This document shows positions 8,445 through 16,272 of a stretch of DNA of 64,000 bases, piece after piece. The position numbers and the translations under genes were made by a program. The notes beneath the pieces were generated by a model. That model was not told the origin of the DNA and searched no databases. It was given only the letters and a program-made list of their open reading frames with translations. Positions within the stretch are counted from its first letter, which is position 1, and every line of letters begins with the position of its first letter. This stretch comes from Flavobacterium zepuense (GTDB taxonomy: Bacteria; Bacteroidota; Bacteroidia; Flavobacteriales; Flavobacteriaceae). The stretch covers positions 27,265 to 91,264 of the forward strand of contig NZ_VJVZ01000015.1 in assembly GCF_007097145.1 (NCBI RefSeq), given 5' to 3'.

Positions 8445-9183
8445 GCTCCTCTAATATAGCCCTGTACTTAAGTGCAAGGTTGGCAATGGTTAACTTGGCA
8501 AGGTCATCATTTCGGGCTTTAAGTGCTGCAGCACAGGTAGCATCTTCAACGGCATAAAATATAAAACCCTGTAGGTAATCAGCCGGTATTTTAAGTTCGT
8601 CCCTTAGCTCCTGTTCAGTATATAGGCCGTTTATCTTTTCTATAGCAAGCACTTTGCCTTCTGTCTTTAACGCTTTTTTAAGCATTTTCGTACGTCCGCT
8701 TATCGCATTTATAATAGCATCGGTAGGGATACCGATACCAGGCGATGGCGGAAGGAACAAACTCGGCTCAAAATCAGCTGCCGTTTTAAGCCGCCTTTCG
8801 GCAGGTGTATACCGTTTTTGCCCCTTAGGTACCAATCCGAGCGATTCTGATGTTACCGTTTGGTTAATAACCACCTCATTAAGCTCGTACGACTTAGGGT
8901 TAACCGACATGATATACGGTACATCGGCAAAAGAAAGTTCGCTCACGGCAAACTCCCTAACCTCTGTTTTGTTACTGTATACCACAAGCACATCACCCGT
9001 CTTTACATCTATAGTAAAATCGCCTTTATCTTTGGTCTTAACCTCTGCACCCGTTTTTTTGTTGATGACAAACACATCGTTAACCACGGCATCGCCTGCC
9101 ATAATGCGGCCCTGCAACGGTTTGCGTTCCTGGGCAAAAACCGGCAGTGTTATAAACAAAAGCAGGTACAGCAGTTTATTCAT
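8437..9183 (-). CDS. Array member 4: secreted carboxypeptidase-D-like domain protein
   Basis: The protein has 248 residues. The ATG at 9183 is preferred over the one at 9216 because it begins the signal peptide MNKLLYLLLFITLPVFAQ and mirrors the 8-base overlap seen between other members. Order of parts: signal, regulatory domain (LQGRIMAGDAVVNDVFVI ... DKGDFTIDVKTGDVLVV), ELNEVVINQTVTSESLGL, a Pro/Gly-rich insert (LFLPPSPGIGIP), then INAISGRTKMLKKAL and IPADYLQGFIFYAVED. No catalytic triad or metal site is evident; both folded parts look like binding modules. Confidence 0.87.
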   Translation of the reverse strand: MNKLLYLLLFITLPVFAQERKPLQGRIMAGDAVVNDVFVINKKTGAEVKTKDKGDFTIDVKTGDVLVVYSNKTEVREFAVSELSFADVPYIMSVNPKSYELNEVVINQTVTSESLGLVPKGQKRYTPAERRLKTAADFEPSLFLPPSPGIGIPTDAIINAISGRTKMLKKALKTEGKVLAIEKINGLYTEQELRDELKIPADYLQGFIFYAVEDATCAAALKARNDDLAKLTIANLALKYRAILEEHE

Positions 9184-9934
9184 CTTCTTTAATAACCGTG
9201 AGGTAATCCAGCGCAAGCTCGTTCATGGCAGCGTTAATGTTGTCTTTATTGTTTGCTTTCAGGGCATCGGTAAGTTCGGCATATTCTACCGCATAATATA
9301 AAAACCCCTGAACGTAATCCTCCGGTATTTTGTAAAAATCAACAATATCTTTTGTAGAATACAGGCTGTTCAGCTTTGCGATAGCCGCTTCTTTCTGCTC
9401 TGTGGCAAGTGCCCTTTTAAGCATTTTTTTGCGGCCACAAACCATATTCATAAGTCCGTCGGTAGGCACACCCACGCCACCCGTACCCGTTAAACCGGTG
9501 GTAGGCCTGGCATTTGCCGCTGTCCTTAAACGCTTTTCACCACTGGTAAGCTGTTTTTGGTTGGCATTCACTAAATTTAACGATTCGGTAGTTACGGCTT
9601 CGCCTTCTACCACCACCTCATCAAGCTCGTAGGCGGTTACTTTAACTGCAAGCAGGTAGGGCTTATCTTTGAAAGACTGATCGGTTACAATAAAATCGTG
9701 TACTGCATTTTTGTTGCTGTACACGGCAAGTACATCGCCCGTTTTGGCAGATGTGCTAAAATTACCCACACCATCCGTCTTGGTCTCTACGCCGGTTTGC
9801 TTGTTAATAACAAATACGCCTGCTATAGGCGCTTGGGTATTTTCGGCATCTACTACGCGGCCGGTAAGGGTTTTACGATCCTGCGCCATTAGGGGCAGCG
9901 TAATAAACAATAGTATAAAAAATATCTTATTCAT
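9176..9934 (-). CDS. Array member 3: secreted carboxypeptidase-D-like domain protein
   Basis: The protein has 252 residues with signal peptide MNKIFFILLFITLPLMAQ. It keeps the most canonical regulatory-domain start (LTGRVVDAENTQAPIAGVFV), as found at the N-termini of SusC-type TonB-dependent receptors, followed by YELDEVVVEGEAVTTESL. A Gly/Thr-rich linker (TTGLTGTGGVGVP) joins the helical part (MVCGRKKMLKRALATE, IPEDYVQGFLYYAVE). A 134-base gap separates it from member 2 upstream, the only sizeable gap in the array, so an internal promoter is possible there. Confidence 0.87.
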   Translation of the reverse strand: MNKIFFILLFITLPLMAQDRKTLTGRVVDAENTQAPIAGVFVINKQTGVETKTDGVGNFSTSAKTGDVLAVYSNKNAVHDFIVTDQSFKDKPYLLAVKVTAYELDEVVVEGEAVTTESLNLVNANQKQLTSGEKRLRTAANARPTTGLTGTGGVGVPTDGLMNMVCGRKKMLKRALATEQKEAAIAKLNSLYSTKDIVDFYKIPEDYVQGFLYYAVEYAELTDALKANNKDNINAAMNELALDYLTVIKEDE

Positions 9935-10068
9935 TGGGTTGGTGCAGCTTTACATATTGGGCTGCAATGTCTATCATCAATAACCTTACCAATAGCTTTT
10001 TAACGTCAGTAATTGACTACTTTGAACGCGAAATTTACATTCTGCAAAAGCATAGCAGTTAGCTGAAA

Positions 10069-10770
10069 TTACTCTTTAATTACGGAGAGATATTGCCTGC
10101 TAAGGTCTATTAGTTTTAGTTTAACTAACGATTCGTTATTGCCTTTAACCGTTTCGGCAAGGTCTTTATTATCGGCAGCATAAAACATAAAAGCCTTTAC
10201 TTTATCGGCAGGGATGCCAAATTCCGTGGTAACCTCCTCTTCGGTATACATTCCGTTAAGGTATTCTATCAAGCTGACTTTTTTCTCGGTTTCTGCTGCT
10301 TTCTTCAGCATTTTGGTGCGGCCGCTAATGGCGTTAAAAAGGGCATCGGTACCGTCTTCGGCAGTAAAGAGCTTTTTTTCGGCAGGGGTGTATTGCTTTT
10401 GGTCTTTAGGTACAATACCCAAGCTCACACTGTTTATGGTACTGCCCTCTACAACAACCTCCTCCAGTTCATACGCATTTAAATTTATCGATACCACATA
10501 TGGCACCTCTTTAAAACTGGCATCGCTAATTGCAAACTGGCGTACTTCGGTCTTGGCGCTGTAAACCACAATAACATCTCCAGCCTTGGCCTGTATGTTA
10601 AAGTTACCTAAAGCATCGGTTTTTGTTTCGGCAGCCGTTGCCTTGTTTATCACAAACACATCGGGTACTGCCATATCGCCGCTAACCACACGTCCTTGTA
10701 ACGCCTTGCGCTCCTGGCTGATGGCAGGCAGGCTTACCAACAATAATAATATGTGCAGCAATTTACTCAT
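10069..10770 (-). CDS. Array member 2: secreted carboxypeptidase-D-like domain protein
   Basis: The protein has 233 residues, the shortest member. The ATG at 10770 gives signal peptide MSKLLHILLLLVSLPAISQ and an 8-base overlap with member 1. It has the regulatory domain (LQGRVVSGDMAVPDVFVI ... ALGNFNIQAKAGDVIVV), YELEEVVVEGSTINSVSLGI, then the conserved QYTPAEKKLFTA and NAISGRTKMLKKAAETEKK, and ends with LIDLSRQYLSVIKE. The linker between LFTA and the helical part is nearly absent, so that region is a variable spacer across the family. Confidence 0.87.
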   Translation of the reverse strand: MSKLLHILLLLVSLPAISQERKALQGRVVSGDMAVPDVFVINKATAAETKTDALGNFNIQAKAGDVIVVYSAKTEVRQFAISDASFKEVPYVVSINLNAYELEEVVVEGSTINSVSLGIVPKDQKQYTPAEKKLFTAEDGTDALFNAISGRTKMLKKAAETEKKVSLIEYLNGMYTEEEVTTEFGIPADKVKAFMFYAADNKDLAETVKGNNESLVKLKLIDLSRQYLSVIKE

Positions 10771-11491
10771 TTTCGTTAATAAGGCCAAGGTATTTAGTTG
10801 CCAGGCCGGCCATTAAAAATTTGGCCATATTTTCGTTTTTAGCATTTATGGCGTTGGCAAAATACTTGTTTTCTACAATGTAGTACACAAAACCCCTCAC
10901 ATAATCGGCAGGAATCTTAAACTGGGCAACAATATCTTCCTCAGTATAAATGTAGTGAATTTTCTCCATCAAATCTTCCTTCTTCTCAATATCAGCAGCC
11001 TTTTGCAGCATCGCGGTACGCCCGGAGAACATATTAATAATGGGGTCCAGCCCCATTGGGTTCATCCTGAATTTTGATGCCGTTGCCAGTTTTTTCTCGG
11101 CAGGTGTATACTGCGTTTGCCCCACAGGAACAAGCCCCAGCGATTCGGCATTAATATGGCTGTAATCAACAATTATAAGTTCACTAAGTTCACGGCTCTG
11201 AATTTCGAGCGGTACGATAAGCAGGCTTACATCAAAATGTTCTTCGGTTAGCGCTACACTTTTAGGAGCAAACTGCACCGCAGAAACTACCAGCGTATCG
11301 CACGGCTGTGCCTCGATGGTAAAATAACCGCCTTGGGTAGTGATTACAGCATGTTCAGTTGATTTATTAATGATGTAAATGCCTTCAAGCGCATCAAAAT
11401 CTGAGATTACTTTGCCGTTAAGAGGTTTGCGGCCTTGTGCAAAAAGTGTGGTGGTTAGGACTAACAGCAGTAGCAGGAGACTATTTTTCAA
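10763..11491 (-). CDS. Array member 1: secreted carboxypeptidase-D-like domain protein (TTG start)
   Basis: The protein has 242 residues and is the promoter-proximal member. No ATG is available near the signal peptide, so a TTG at 11491 is the likely start (then KNSLLLLLLVLTTTLFAQ). The regulatory domain is more diverged (LNGKVISDFDALEGIYII ... GGYFTIEAQPCDTLVV) and the receptor-like motif is degenerate (ELSELIIVDYS). The later parts are well kept: LGLVPVGQTQYTPAEKKL, FSGRTAMLQKAADIEKK, YTEEDIVAQFKIPADYVRG. The role is unknown. Confidence 0.82.
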   Translation of the reverse strand: MKNSLLLLLLVLTTTLFAQGRKPLNGKVISDFDALEGIYIINKSTEHAVITTQGGYFTIEAQPCDTLVVSAVQFAPKSVALTEEHFDVSLLIVPLEIQSRELSELIIVDYSHINAESLGLVPVGQTQYTPAEKKLATASKFRMNPMGLDPIINMFSGRTAMLQKAADIEKKEDLMEKIHYIYTEEDIVAQFKIPADYVRGFVYYIVENKYFANAINAKNENMAKFLMAGLATKYLGLINENE

Positions 11492-11603
11492 GAATTTAAT
11501 AATTTGGCGATTGATGATCTGTAAAATAAGGCAGGTTAAAAAACATCTGTCTCCCCCTGCATAAAAATTTTTAACTTTACCTTTTCTTACACTAACTTAA
11601 CGA

Positions 11604-12311
11604 ATGAAAAAACTAATTATTGCAAGTACCAGTACTTTGCACGGCGGCAATTACTTAGAATATTTATTACCGGCGCTGCAGGATCATTTTAAAAACTGCA
11701 AATCGCTGGTGTTTATACCCTACGCCAGGCCGGGGGGAATTAGCTATGACGACTATACAAAACGCGTAGCCGACTTTTTTACAAAATTAAACATTACTGT
11801 AAAAGGCGCACACGAATTTGCCGACCCCATAGCTGCGTTAACCGACGCTGAGGCCGTGTTTACCGGCGGTGGCAATACTTTTTTACTGGTTACCCAGCTT
11901 TACAAAACCGGTGTAATGACCGCCCTTGATAAAGCCATTCAAAATGGCATACCTTACTTAGGCAGCAGCGCAGGCAGCAATATTTGCGGCCTTACTATGC
12001 AAACCACTAATGATATGCCTATTATTTACCCGCCAAGTTTTACCACATTAGGCGCGGTGCCGTTTAACCTAAATCCGCATTATTTAGACCCACAGCCGGG
12101 TTCTACCCACATGGGCGAGACGCGTGAGACCCGCATTAAGGAATTCCATCAATTCAACACACAGCCCGTTTTAGGCTTACGCGAAGGCAGCTGGCTGGAT
12201 GTTAAAGGCAATACAATTTTACTTAAAGGCGATCTGCCGGCAAGGCTGTTCCGTCAAAATGCCGAACCGGAAGAACTGGAAGCGGGGAGCGATTTGAGTG
12301 GGTTGAAGTAA
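11604..12311 (+). CDS. pepE: Dipeptidase E (alpha-aspartyl dipeptidase, peptidase family S51)
   Basis: The protein has 235 residues, the usual size. PepE is a cytosolic serine peptidase that splits dipeptides with N-terminal aspartate. The nucleophile elbow G120-S-S-A-G-S (Ser122), the family motif TGGGNTFLLVTQLY, Asp137 (TTNDMPI) and His159 (NLNPHYLD) agree with the family's catalytic residues. No signal peptide is seen. The gene stands alone, diverging from the array and followed by dnaG after 72 bases. Confidence 0.93.
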   Translation: MKKLIIASTSTLHGGNYLEYLLPALQDHFKNCKSLVFIPYARPGGISYDDYTKRVADFFTKLNITVKGAHEFADPIAALTDAEAVFTGGGNTFLLVTQLYKTGVMTALDKAIQNGIPYLGSSAGSNICGLTMQTTNDMPIIYPPSFTTLGAVPFNLNPHYLDPQPGSTHMGETRETRIKEFHQFNTQPVLGLREGSWLDVKGNTILLKGDLPARLFRQNAEPEELEAGSDLSGLK

Positions 12312-12340
12312 TGTTAATACGTTTCATGTACCTAAAAAAC

Positions 12341-12374
12341 GTGTAACTTTGCGGCTTTGTAACTTTGCAACTCC
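12341..12374 (+). promoter_or_regulatory. Candidate dnaG promoter inside a dispersed repeat
   Basis: Two TAnnTTTG matches (TAACTTTG at 12344-12351 and 12360-12367) lie just upstream of the dnaG start at 12384. Both are part of an AAAGTTGCAAAGTTAC-type repeat in reverse orientation, the same family seen between murG and murC. The second box would start transcription about 10-15 bases before the start codon. Confidence 0.4.
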
Positions 12375-12383
12375 TACTAAGAT

Positions 12384-14393
12384 TTGATCTCTAAAAACAC
12401 CATAGATACTGTATTTGAAACTGCCCGTGTAGAGGAGGTAATCGGCGATTTTGTAGTATTAAAAAAGTCGGGTACTAACTACAAGGGCCTAAGTCCGTTT
12501 AGTAATGAGCGGTCACCGTCGTTTATGGTATCGCCGGTAAAACAGATATGGAAAGATTTCAGTAGCGGGAAAGGCGGTAATAGTGTGGCTTTTTTAATGG
12601 AACACGAACACTTTTCGTACCCTGAAGCCATTCGATACCTTGCCAAAAAATACAATATAGAAATAGAGGAAACTGAGCAAAGCGAACAGCAAAAGGAGCA
12701 GGCTAACGAAAAAGAAAGCATGTATCTGGTATCTGAATTTGCACAGAAGTACTTTAATACTACCATGCTTACTACCGATGAGGGACAGGCCATAGGCTAT
12801 TCCTACTTTAAAGAGCGCGGCTTTACTGCCGATACCATTAAAAAATTCGGGTTGGGTTATTCGCCTGAAGAATGGGATGCTTTTACCAAAGAAGCACTTG
12901 GCAAAGCCTATAAATTAGAATATTTAGAGAAAACCGGCTTTACCATAGTTAGGGAAGACGGCAGGCATATAGACCGATTTCGTGGCCGTGTAATGTTCCC
13001 TATACAAAGTATGAGTGGTCGTGTGCTGGGCTTTGGAGGGCGTATACTGGGTAATGATAAAAAAGCAGCAAAGTATCTAAATTCCCCTGAAAGCGACATC
13101 TACCACAAGAGCAAGGTGCTGTACGGTATATTTCATGCCAAGCAGGAAATCGCTAAGAAAGACAATTGCTACCTTGTTGAAGGCTATACCGACGTAATAC
13201 AAATGCACCAGGCGGGTATAGAGAACGTTGTTGCAAGTAGCGGAACGGCGTTAACGCCCGACCAGATCAGGTTAATCAACCGGCTTAGCAAAAATATTAC
13301 CGTATTGTTTGATGGCGATGCTGCCGGGCTTCGTGCTTCCATCCGGGGTATCGACCTGATATTGGAAGAGGGCATGAACGTAAAGGTATGCACGTTTCCT
13401 GACGGTGACGACCCTGATAGCTTTGCAAAGAAAACCCCGCATGACGAACTGATAAAATACCTTGACGAAAACGCGAAGGATTTCATACAGTTTAAGGCAT
13501 CGCTCTTAATGGATGAAGCCAAGAACGACCCGGTTAAAAAAGCAGGGCTTATACGCGATATGGTAAGCTCTATAGCCAAGATACCGGACAGGATTCAGCG
13601 TGAAGTGTACATTCAGGAATGTGCACGTATTATGGATATATCCGAACAGGTACTGGCAAGTACACTGGCGCAATTGGTATCAAAAGAAATTGCTGATACC
13701 GGTAAGAAGATGAAAGAGGAGCAAAAAGCTAACGCCATGCGCCCCGTACCTAATGAAGAGGATTATTTTGACCCATCCATGCCACCCGACCAGCAACAGG
13801 AACGCATTAATATACTGGAGGGGCTGGAACGCCGCATGATTGAGATATTGCTCTTATATGGTGGTACTGTGCAGGAATTTGAAGACGTGTACATTAAGTT
13901 TGACGAATTTGGTAAGGAACACGAGCATAGCGAGAAGAAAGAATACAAAGTATACGAACGTATATACCTAAACCTTCAGGAAGACGAGATACAGTTTACC
14001 AACCCGGTATTTAGGGATATTTATAAGGCGGCTATAGATCATTATCATGCCCACCAGGAAATGAATGTAGATGTGTTTATGAATACTCTTGAACCGGAAC
14101 TGCAATATGTAGCCACAGATATCTTTATGCAGGATGAAAAATATAACCTTCACGACTGGGAAGAGAAAAAACAGATACCTGTTAAAGACAAGAATATGTC
14201 GGTTGCCCAGTACACCAATGAGCATATTGTTGATTTACGCTGGTTGCTGCTTGGCAGGCTTATACAAGACCTTAAAATGCAGGTAAGCCCTGATGCGGAT
14301 AATATGGAAATACTAATGAGCGTAAACGATTACAATACATTGGTTAACTATTTATCGCGTAAAATAAACAGGCTTAGGAGCAGCTTTTTTTAA
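12384..14393 (+). CDS. dnaG: DNA primase DnaG lacking zinc-finger ligands
   Basis: The protein has 669 residues. It makes RNA primers at replication forks. I use the TTG at 12384 because MISKNTIDTVFETARVEEVI from that codon is the usual DnaG N-terminus. The N-terminal CHC2-type fold is recognisable (KGLSPFSNERSPSF, SSGKGGNSVAFLMEHEHFSYP) but the four zinc ligands are replaced by Ser37, Ser40, Asp58 and Ser61. The catalytic core is intact: YLNSPES, the Toprim EGYTD (about residue 265) and DGDAAG (about 310), and PDGDDPDSF. A C-terminal helicase-binding-like region fills the last 200 residues. Active primase is expected. Confidence 0.93.
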   Translation: MISKNTIDTVFETARVEEVIGDFVVLKKSGTNYKGLSPFSNERSPSFMVSPVKQIWKDFSSGKGGNSVAFLMEHEHFSYPEAIRYLAKKYNIEIEETEQSEQQKEQANEKESMYLVSEFAQKYFNTTMLTTDEGQAIGYSYFKERGFTADTIKKFGLGYSPEEWDAFTKEALGKAYKLEYLEKTGFTIVREDGRHIDRFRGRVMFPIQSMSGRVLGFGGRILGNDKKAAKYLNSPESDIYHKSKVLYGIFHAKQEIAKKDNCYLVEGYTDVIQMHQAGIENVVASSGTALTPDQIRLINRLSKNITVLFDGDAAGLRASIRGIDLILEEGMNVKVCTFPDGDDPDSFAKKTPHDELIKYLDENAKDFIQFKASLLMDEAKNDPVKKAGLIRDMVSSIAKIPDRIQREVYIQECARIMDISEQVLASTLAQLVSKEIADTGKKMKEEQKANAMRPVPNEEDYFDPSMPPDQQQERINILEGLERRMIEILLLYGGTVQEFEDVYIKFDEFGKEHEHSEKKEYKVYERIYLNLQEDEIQFTNPVFRDIYKAAIDHYHAHQEMNVDVFMNTLEPELQYVATDIFMQDEKYNLHDWEEKKQIPVKDKNMSVAQYTNEHIVDLRWLLLGRLIQDLKMQVSPDADNMEILMSVNDYNTLVNYLSRKINRLRSSFF

Positions 14394-14404
14394 AGCCATT
14401 TTGC

Positions 14405-14510
14405 TACTAATTTCTTCAGGACCGTCCTTAGTGGCACGACTGAGCAACTCCACACGTAAATAAATAATGAGACTGCCGCGCTTCATTGCATTTCGCTCGC
14501 AGTGACAGTG
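14405..14510. repeat. Degenerate palindromic intergenic repeat (TCACTGCGAGCGAA type)
   Basis: The minus strand reads GTCACTGCGAGCGAAATGC followed by GAAGCGCGGCAGTCTC (14466-14507). The left half (about 14431-14452) reads TGGCACGACTGAGCAACTCC on the plus strand, a degraded version of the same unit in opposite orientation. The pattern resembles the TCATTGCGAG...GCAATCTC palindromes scattered between genes in many bacteria. No coding frame is visible. Confidence 0.5.
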
Positions 14511-14546
14511 CTGTGAAAAGGTGTTATCTTTTTATAATAAAACACA

Positions 14547-14577
14547 AAAACGCCCCGGTAGTGATTCGGGGCGTTTT
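14547..14577. terminator. Bidirectional terminator between dnaG and the response regulator
   Basis: Stem AAAACGCCCCG (14547-14557) / CGGGGCGTTTT (14567-14577) with a 9-base loop. The A/T ends of the stem give a U-run in either direction. It lies between convergent genes. Confidence 0.82.
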
Positions 14578-14679
14578 GTCTTTTTCGTAAGGTTACCTAA
14601 GGCCGAAGCCTTTGGTAGCTTTTTAGTCCTTTTCTAATCTTTTTAGGTAGTTGTTTGTTCAGGTAGTGGTAATTTTAAT

Positions 14680-15309
14680 TTAAACAATATCCAGTGTTTT
14701 TGCTTTGTTCACCAAGTCTACAAGGTTTGTAACGTGCAGTTTTGTTAGCAGTCGCAGTTTGTAAGTACTAATTGTTTTTTCATTAAGCTCCAGTAGCCTG
14801 GCAATCTCTTTGTTCTTTTTACCTTCACTAAGGTAGCGCAGTACTTCGATCTCGCGTGATGAAAGTTTGCGGTACAATCTTTCAGATTTTTTACCTTTGT
14901 TAAGCAGGGCAAGGTTCTTTTTAACGGTGTCGCTAAATACTACTTCGCCTTCATTCACTTTCTTAATAGCACTTTCAAGCTCCTCCATTTTGGCGCTTTT
15001 GTGCACATAGGCCGATACTCCGGCTTTTAATGCATTGGGGGCATAAATTTGTTCGGCAAGGTTGGTAAATATAATAACCTTGGTTTCGGGAAATTCCTTA
15101 ATTAGTGATTTAACAGAACTAATACTGGTAAGGCCATCTAACTCAAGGTCTACTACGGCAACATCTACCGTTTTTTTGCTCAGGACATCTAACAGATTAT
15201 CCAGGTTATTTACCACCCCTACAAAACTAATCTGCGGATTATCGCTAAAATACGACTTCATCCCATAATGCACAACAGGATGGTTATCCGCAAGGCATAA
15301 TTTGATCAT
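14680..15309 (-). CDS. Response regulator, NarL/LuxR type
   Basis: The protein has 209 residues with the standard two-domain layout. The N-terminal receiver has acidic Asp9 (CLADNHPVV), phospho-acceptor Asp54 (VAVVDLELDG) and the later Lys in VHKSAKM. The C-terminal LuxR-type helix-turn-helix (LSSREIEVLRYLSEG, NKEIARLLELNEKTISTYK) binds DNA. A histidine kinase normally phosphorylates the Asp, but none is encoded nearby, so it is an orphan regulator here. The targets are unknown. It starts 75 bases downstream of nadE on the same strand and could share its transcript. Confidence 0.93.
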   Translation of the reverse strand: MIKLCLADNHPVVHYGMKSYFSDNPQISFVGVVNNLDNLLDVLSKKTVDVAVVDLELDGLTSISSVKSLIKEFPETKVIIFTNLAEQIYAPNALKAGVSAYVHKSAKMEELESAIKKVNEGEVVFSDTVKKNLALLNKGKKSERLYRKLSSREIEVLRYLSEGKKNKEIARLLELNEKTISTYKLRLLTKLHVTNLVDLVNKAKTLDIV

Positions 15310-15384
15310 AATTGCGTTTTTTTAGGGTTTACATTTAAGTAAAGTTAAGTATTAGTTTCTTAAAGTATTGTGAATGAAAGAATT

Positions 15385-16191
15385 TTATTTCAAATTTAAG
15401 GGAATTTGGCAAACCGGTATGGGTTGCATCTTATGCTGGTTTATGGTATTTAATCGTTTATAAATCTCAAATACTTCTTTTTCGCGACCGCTAAAATCGT
15501 TGTGGGAGCGTCCTTTTTCTACCTCGGCCATAGCCCATTCCAGCTCTTCATAACTGGCACCCAGTTGGTCTTCGTCGCTTCGGTCATCGCCAAAAAGCCC
15601 ATCGGTAGGTTTGGCAATCAATATCTCATCATGTACTGTAAGATATTTCGCCAGTAGTCGTACTTCGGTTTTGGTAAGATCGGCAATAGGGCTAATATCC
15701 ACACCGCCATCGCCATATTTAGTATAAAATCCCACGCCAAAATCTTCAACTTTATTGCCTGTACCAGCCACAAGCGAGCTGTGTATGCCCGCAATGTAAT
15801 AAAGTGTAGTCATACGCAGACGGGCACGTGTATTTGCCAGGCTGAGGTCTCTCAGGTGCGGATTTTCAGTTTCGGGCACCTGTTGTTTAAAAGTTTCAAA
15901 AACGGGGGTAAGGTCGGCCTCCACACTACTTACATTATCAAATTTAGCCTTAAGGTTCTTAATGTGCTGGCGGGCGCGACTCACGTGGCTTTCGGCCTGG
16001 TGTATGGGCATTTCCACACAAATAGTAGGCAAGCCTGTTTGCGCACAGAGGGTTGAGGTTAGTGCCGAATCTATACCGCCCGATATTCCCACAACAAAAC
16101 CTTTAACTTTTGCGTTCTCGGCATAGGCCCTAAGCCAGTTTACAATATGGTCATTAATAGCTTCTGCCTGAAAATTGGTGTAGGTATGCAT
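15385..16191 (-). CDS. nadE: NAD(+) synthase, ammonia-dependent type
   Basis: The protein has 268 residues. It converts deamido-NAD, ATP and ammonia to NAD in the cytosol. The PP-loop motif S37-GGIDS is clear, as are the family segments DFGVGFYTKYGDGGVDISPI and KPTDGLFGDDRSDEDQLG. No glutamine amidotransferase domain is present, so it must use ammonia. It diverges from gldB with 81 bases between the starts. Confidence 0.95.
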   Translation of the reverse strand: MHTYTNFQAEAINDHIVNWLRAYAENAKVKGFVVGISGGIDSALTSTLCAQTGLPTICVEMPIHQAESHVSRARQHIKNLKAKFDNVSSVEADLTPVFETFKQQVPETENPHLRDLSLANTRARLRMTTLYYIAGIHSSLVAGTGNKVEDFGVGFYTKYGDGGVDISPIADLTKTEVRLLAKYLTVHDEILIAKPTDGLFGDDRSDEDQLGASYEELEWAMAEVEKGRSHNDFSGREKEVFEIYKRLNTINQHKMQPIPVCQIPLNLK

Positions 16192-16193
16192 GG

Positions 16194-16222
16194 TTGTATA
16201 ACTTTTAGAGATTGTATATTTG
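16194..16222 (+). promoter_or_regulatory. Promoter of gldB-gldC
   Basis: TTG at 16194-16196, an 18-base spacer and TATATTTG at 16215-16222 fit the Bacteroidota TTG / TAnnTTTG promoter. The start codon of gldB is 50 bases downstream. Confidence 0.6.
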
Positions 16223-16272
16223 CCATAAATTTAGAAAATCGGCAATTAAAAAATTAGTAATAAACGCATAAA

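Noticed and set aside
6103..11491. Broken TonB-dependent receptor genes (pseudogenes) in place of a real array
   Set aside because: All seven have intact frames, signal peptides and a shared C-terminal module of their own, with tight overlaps; decay would not give this.
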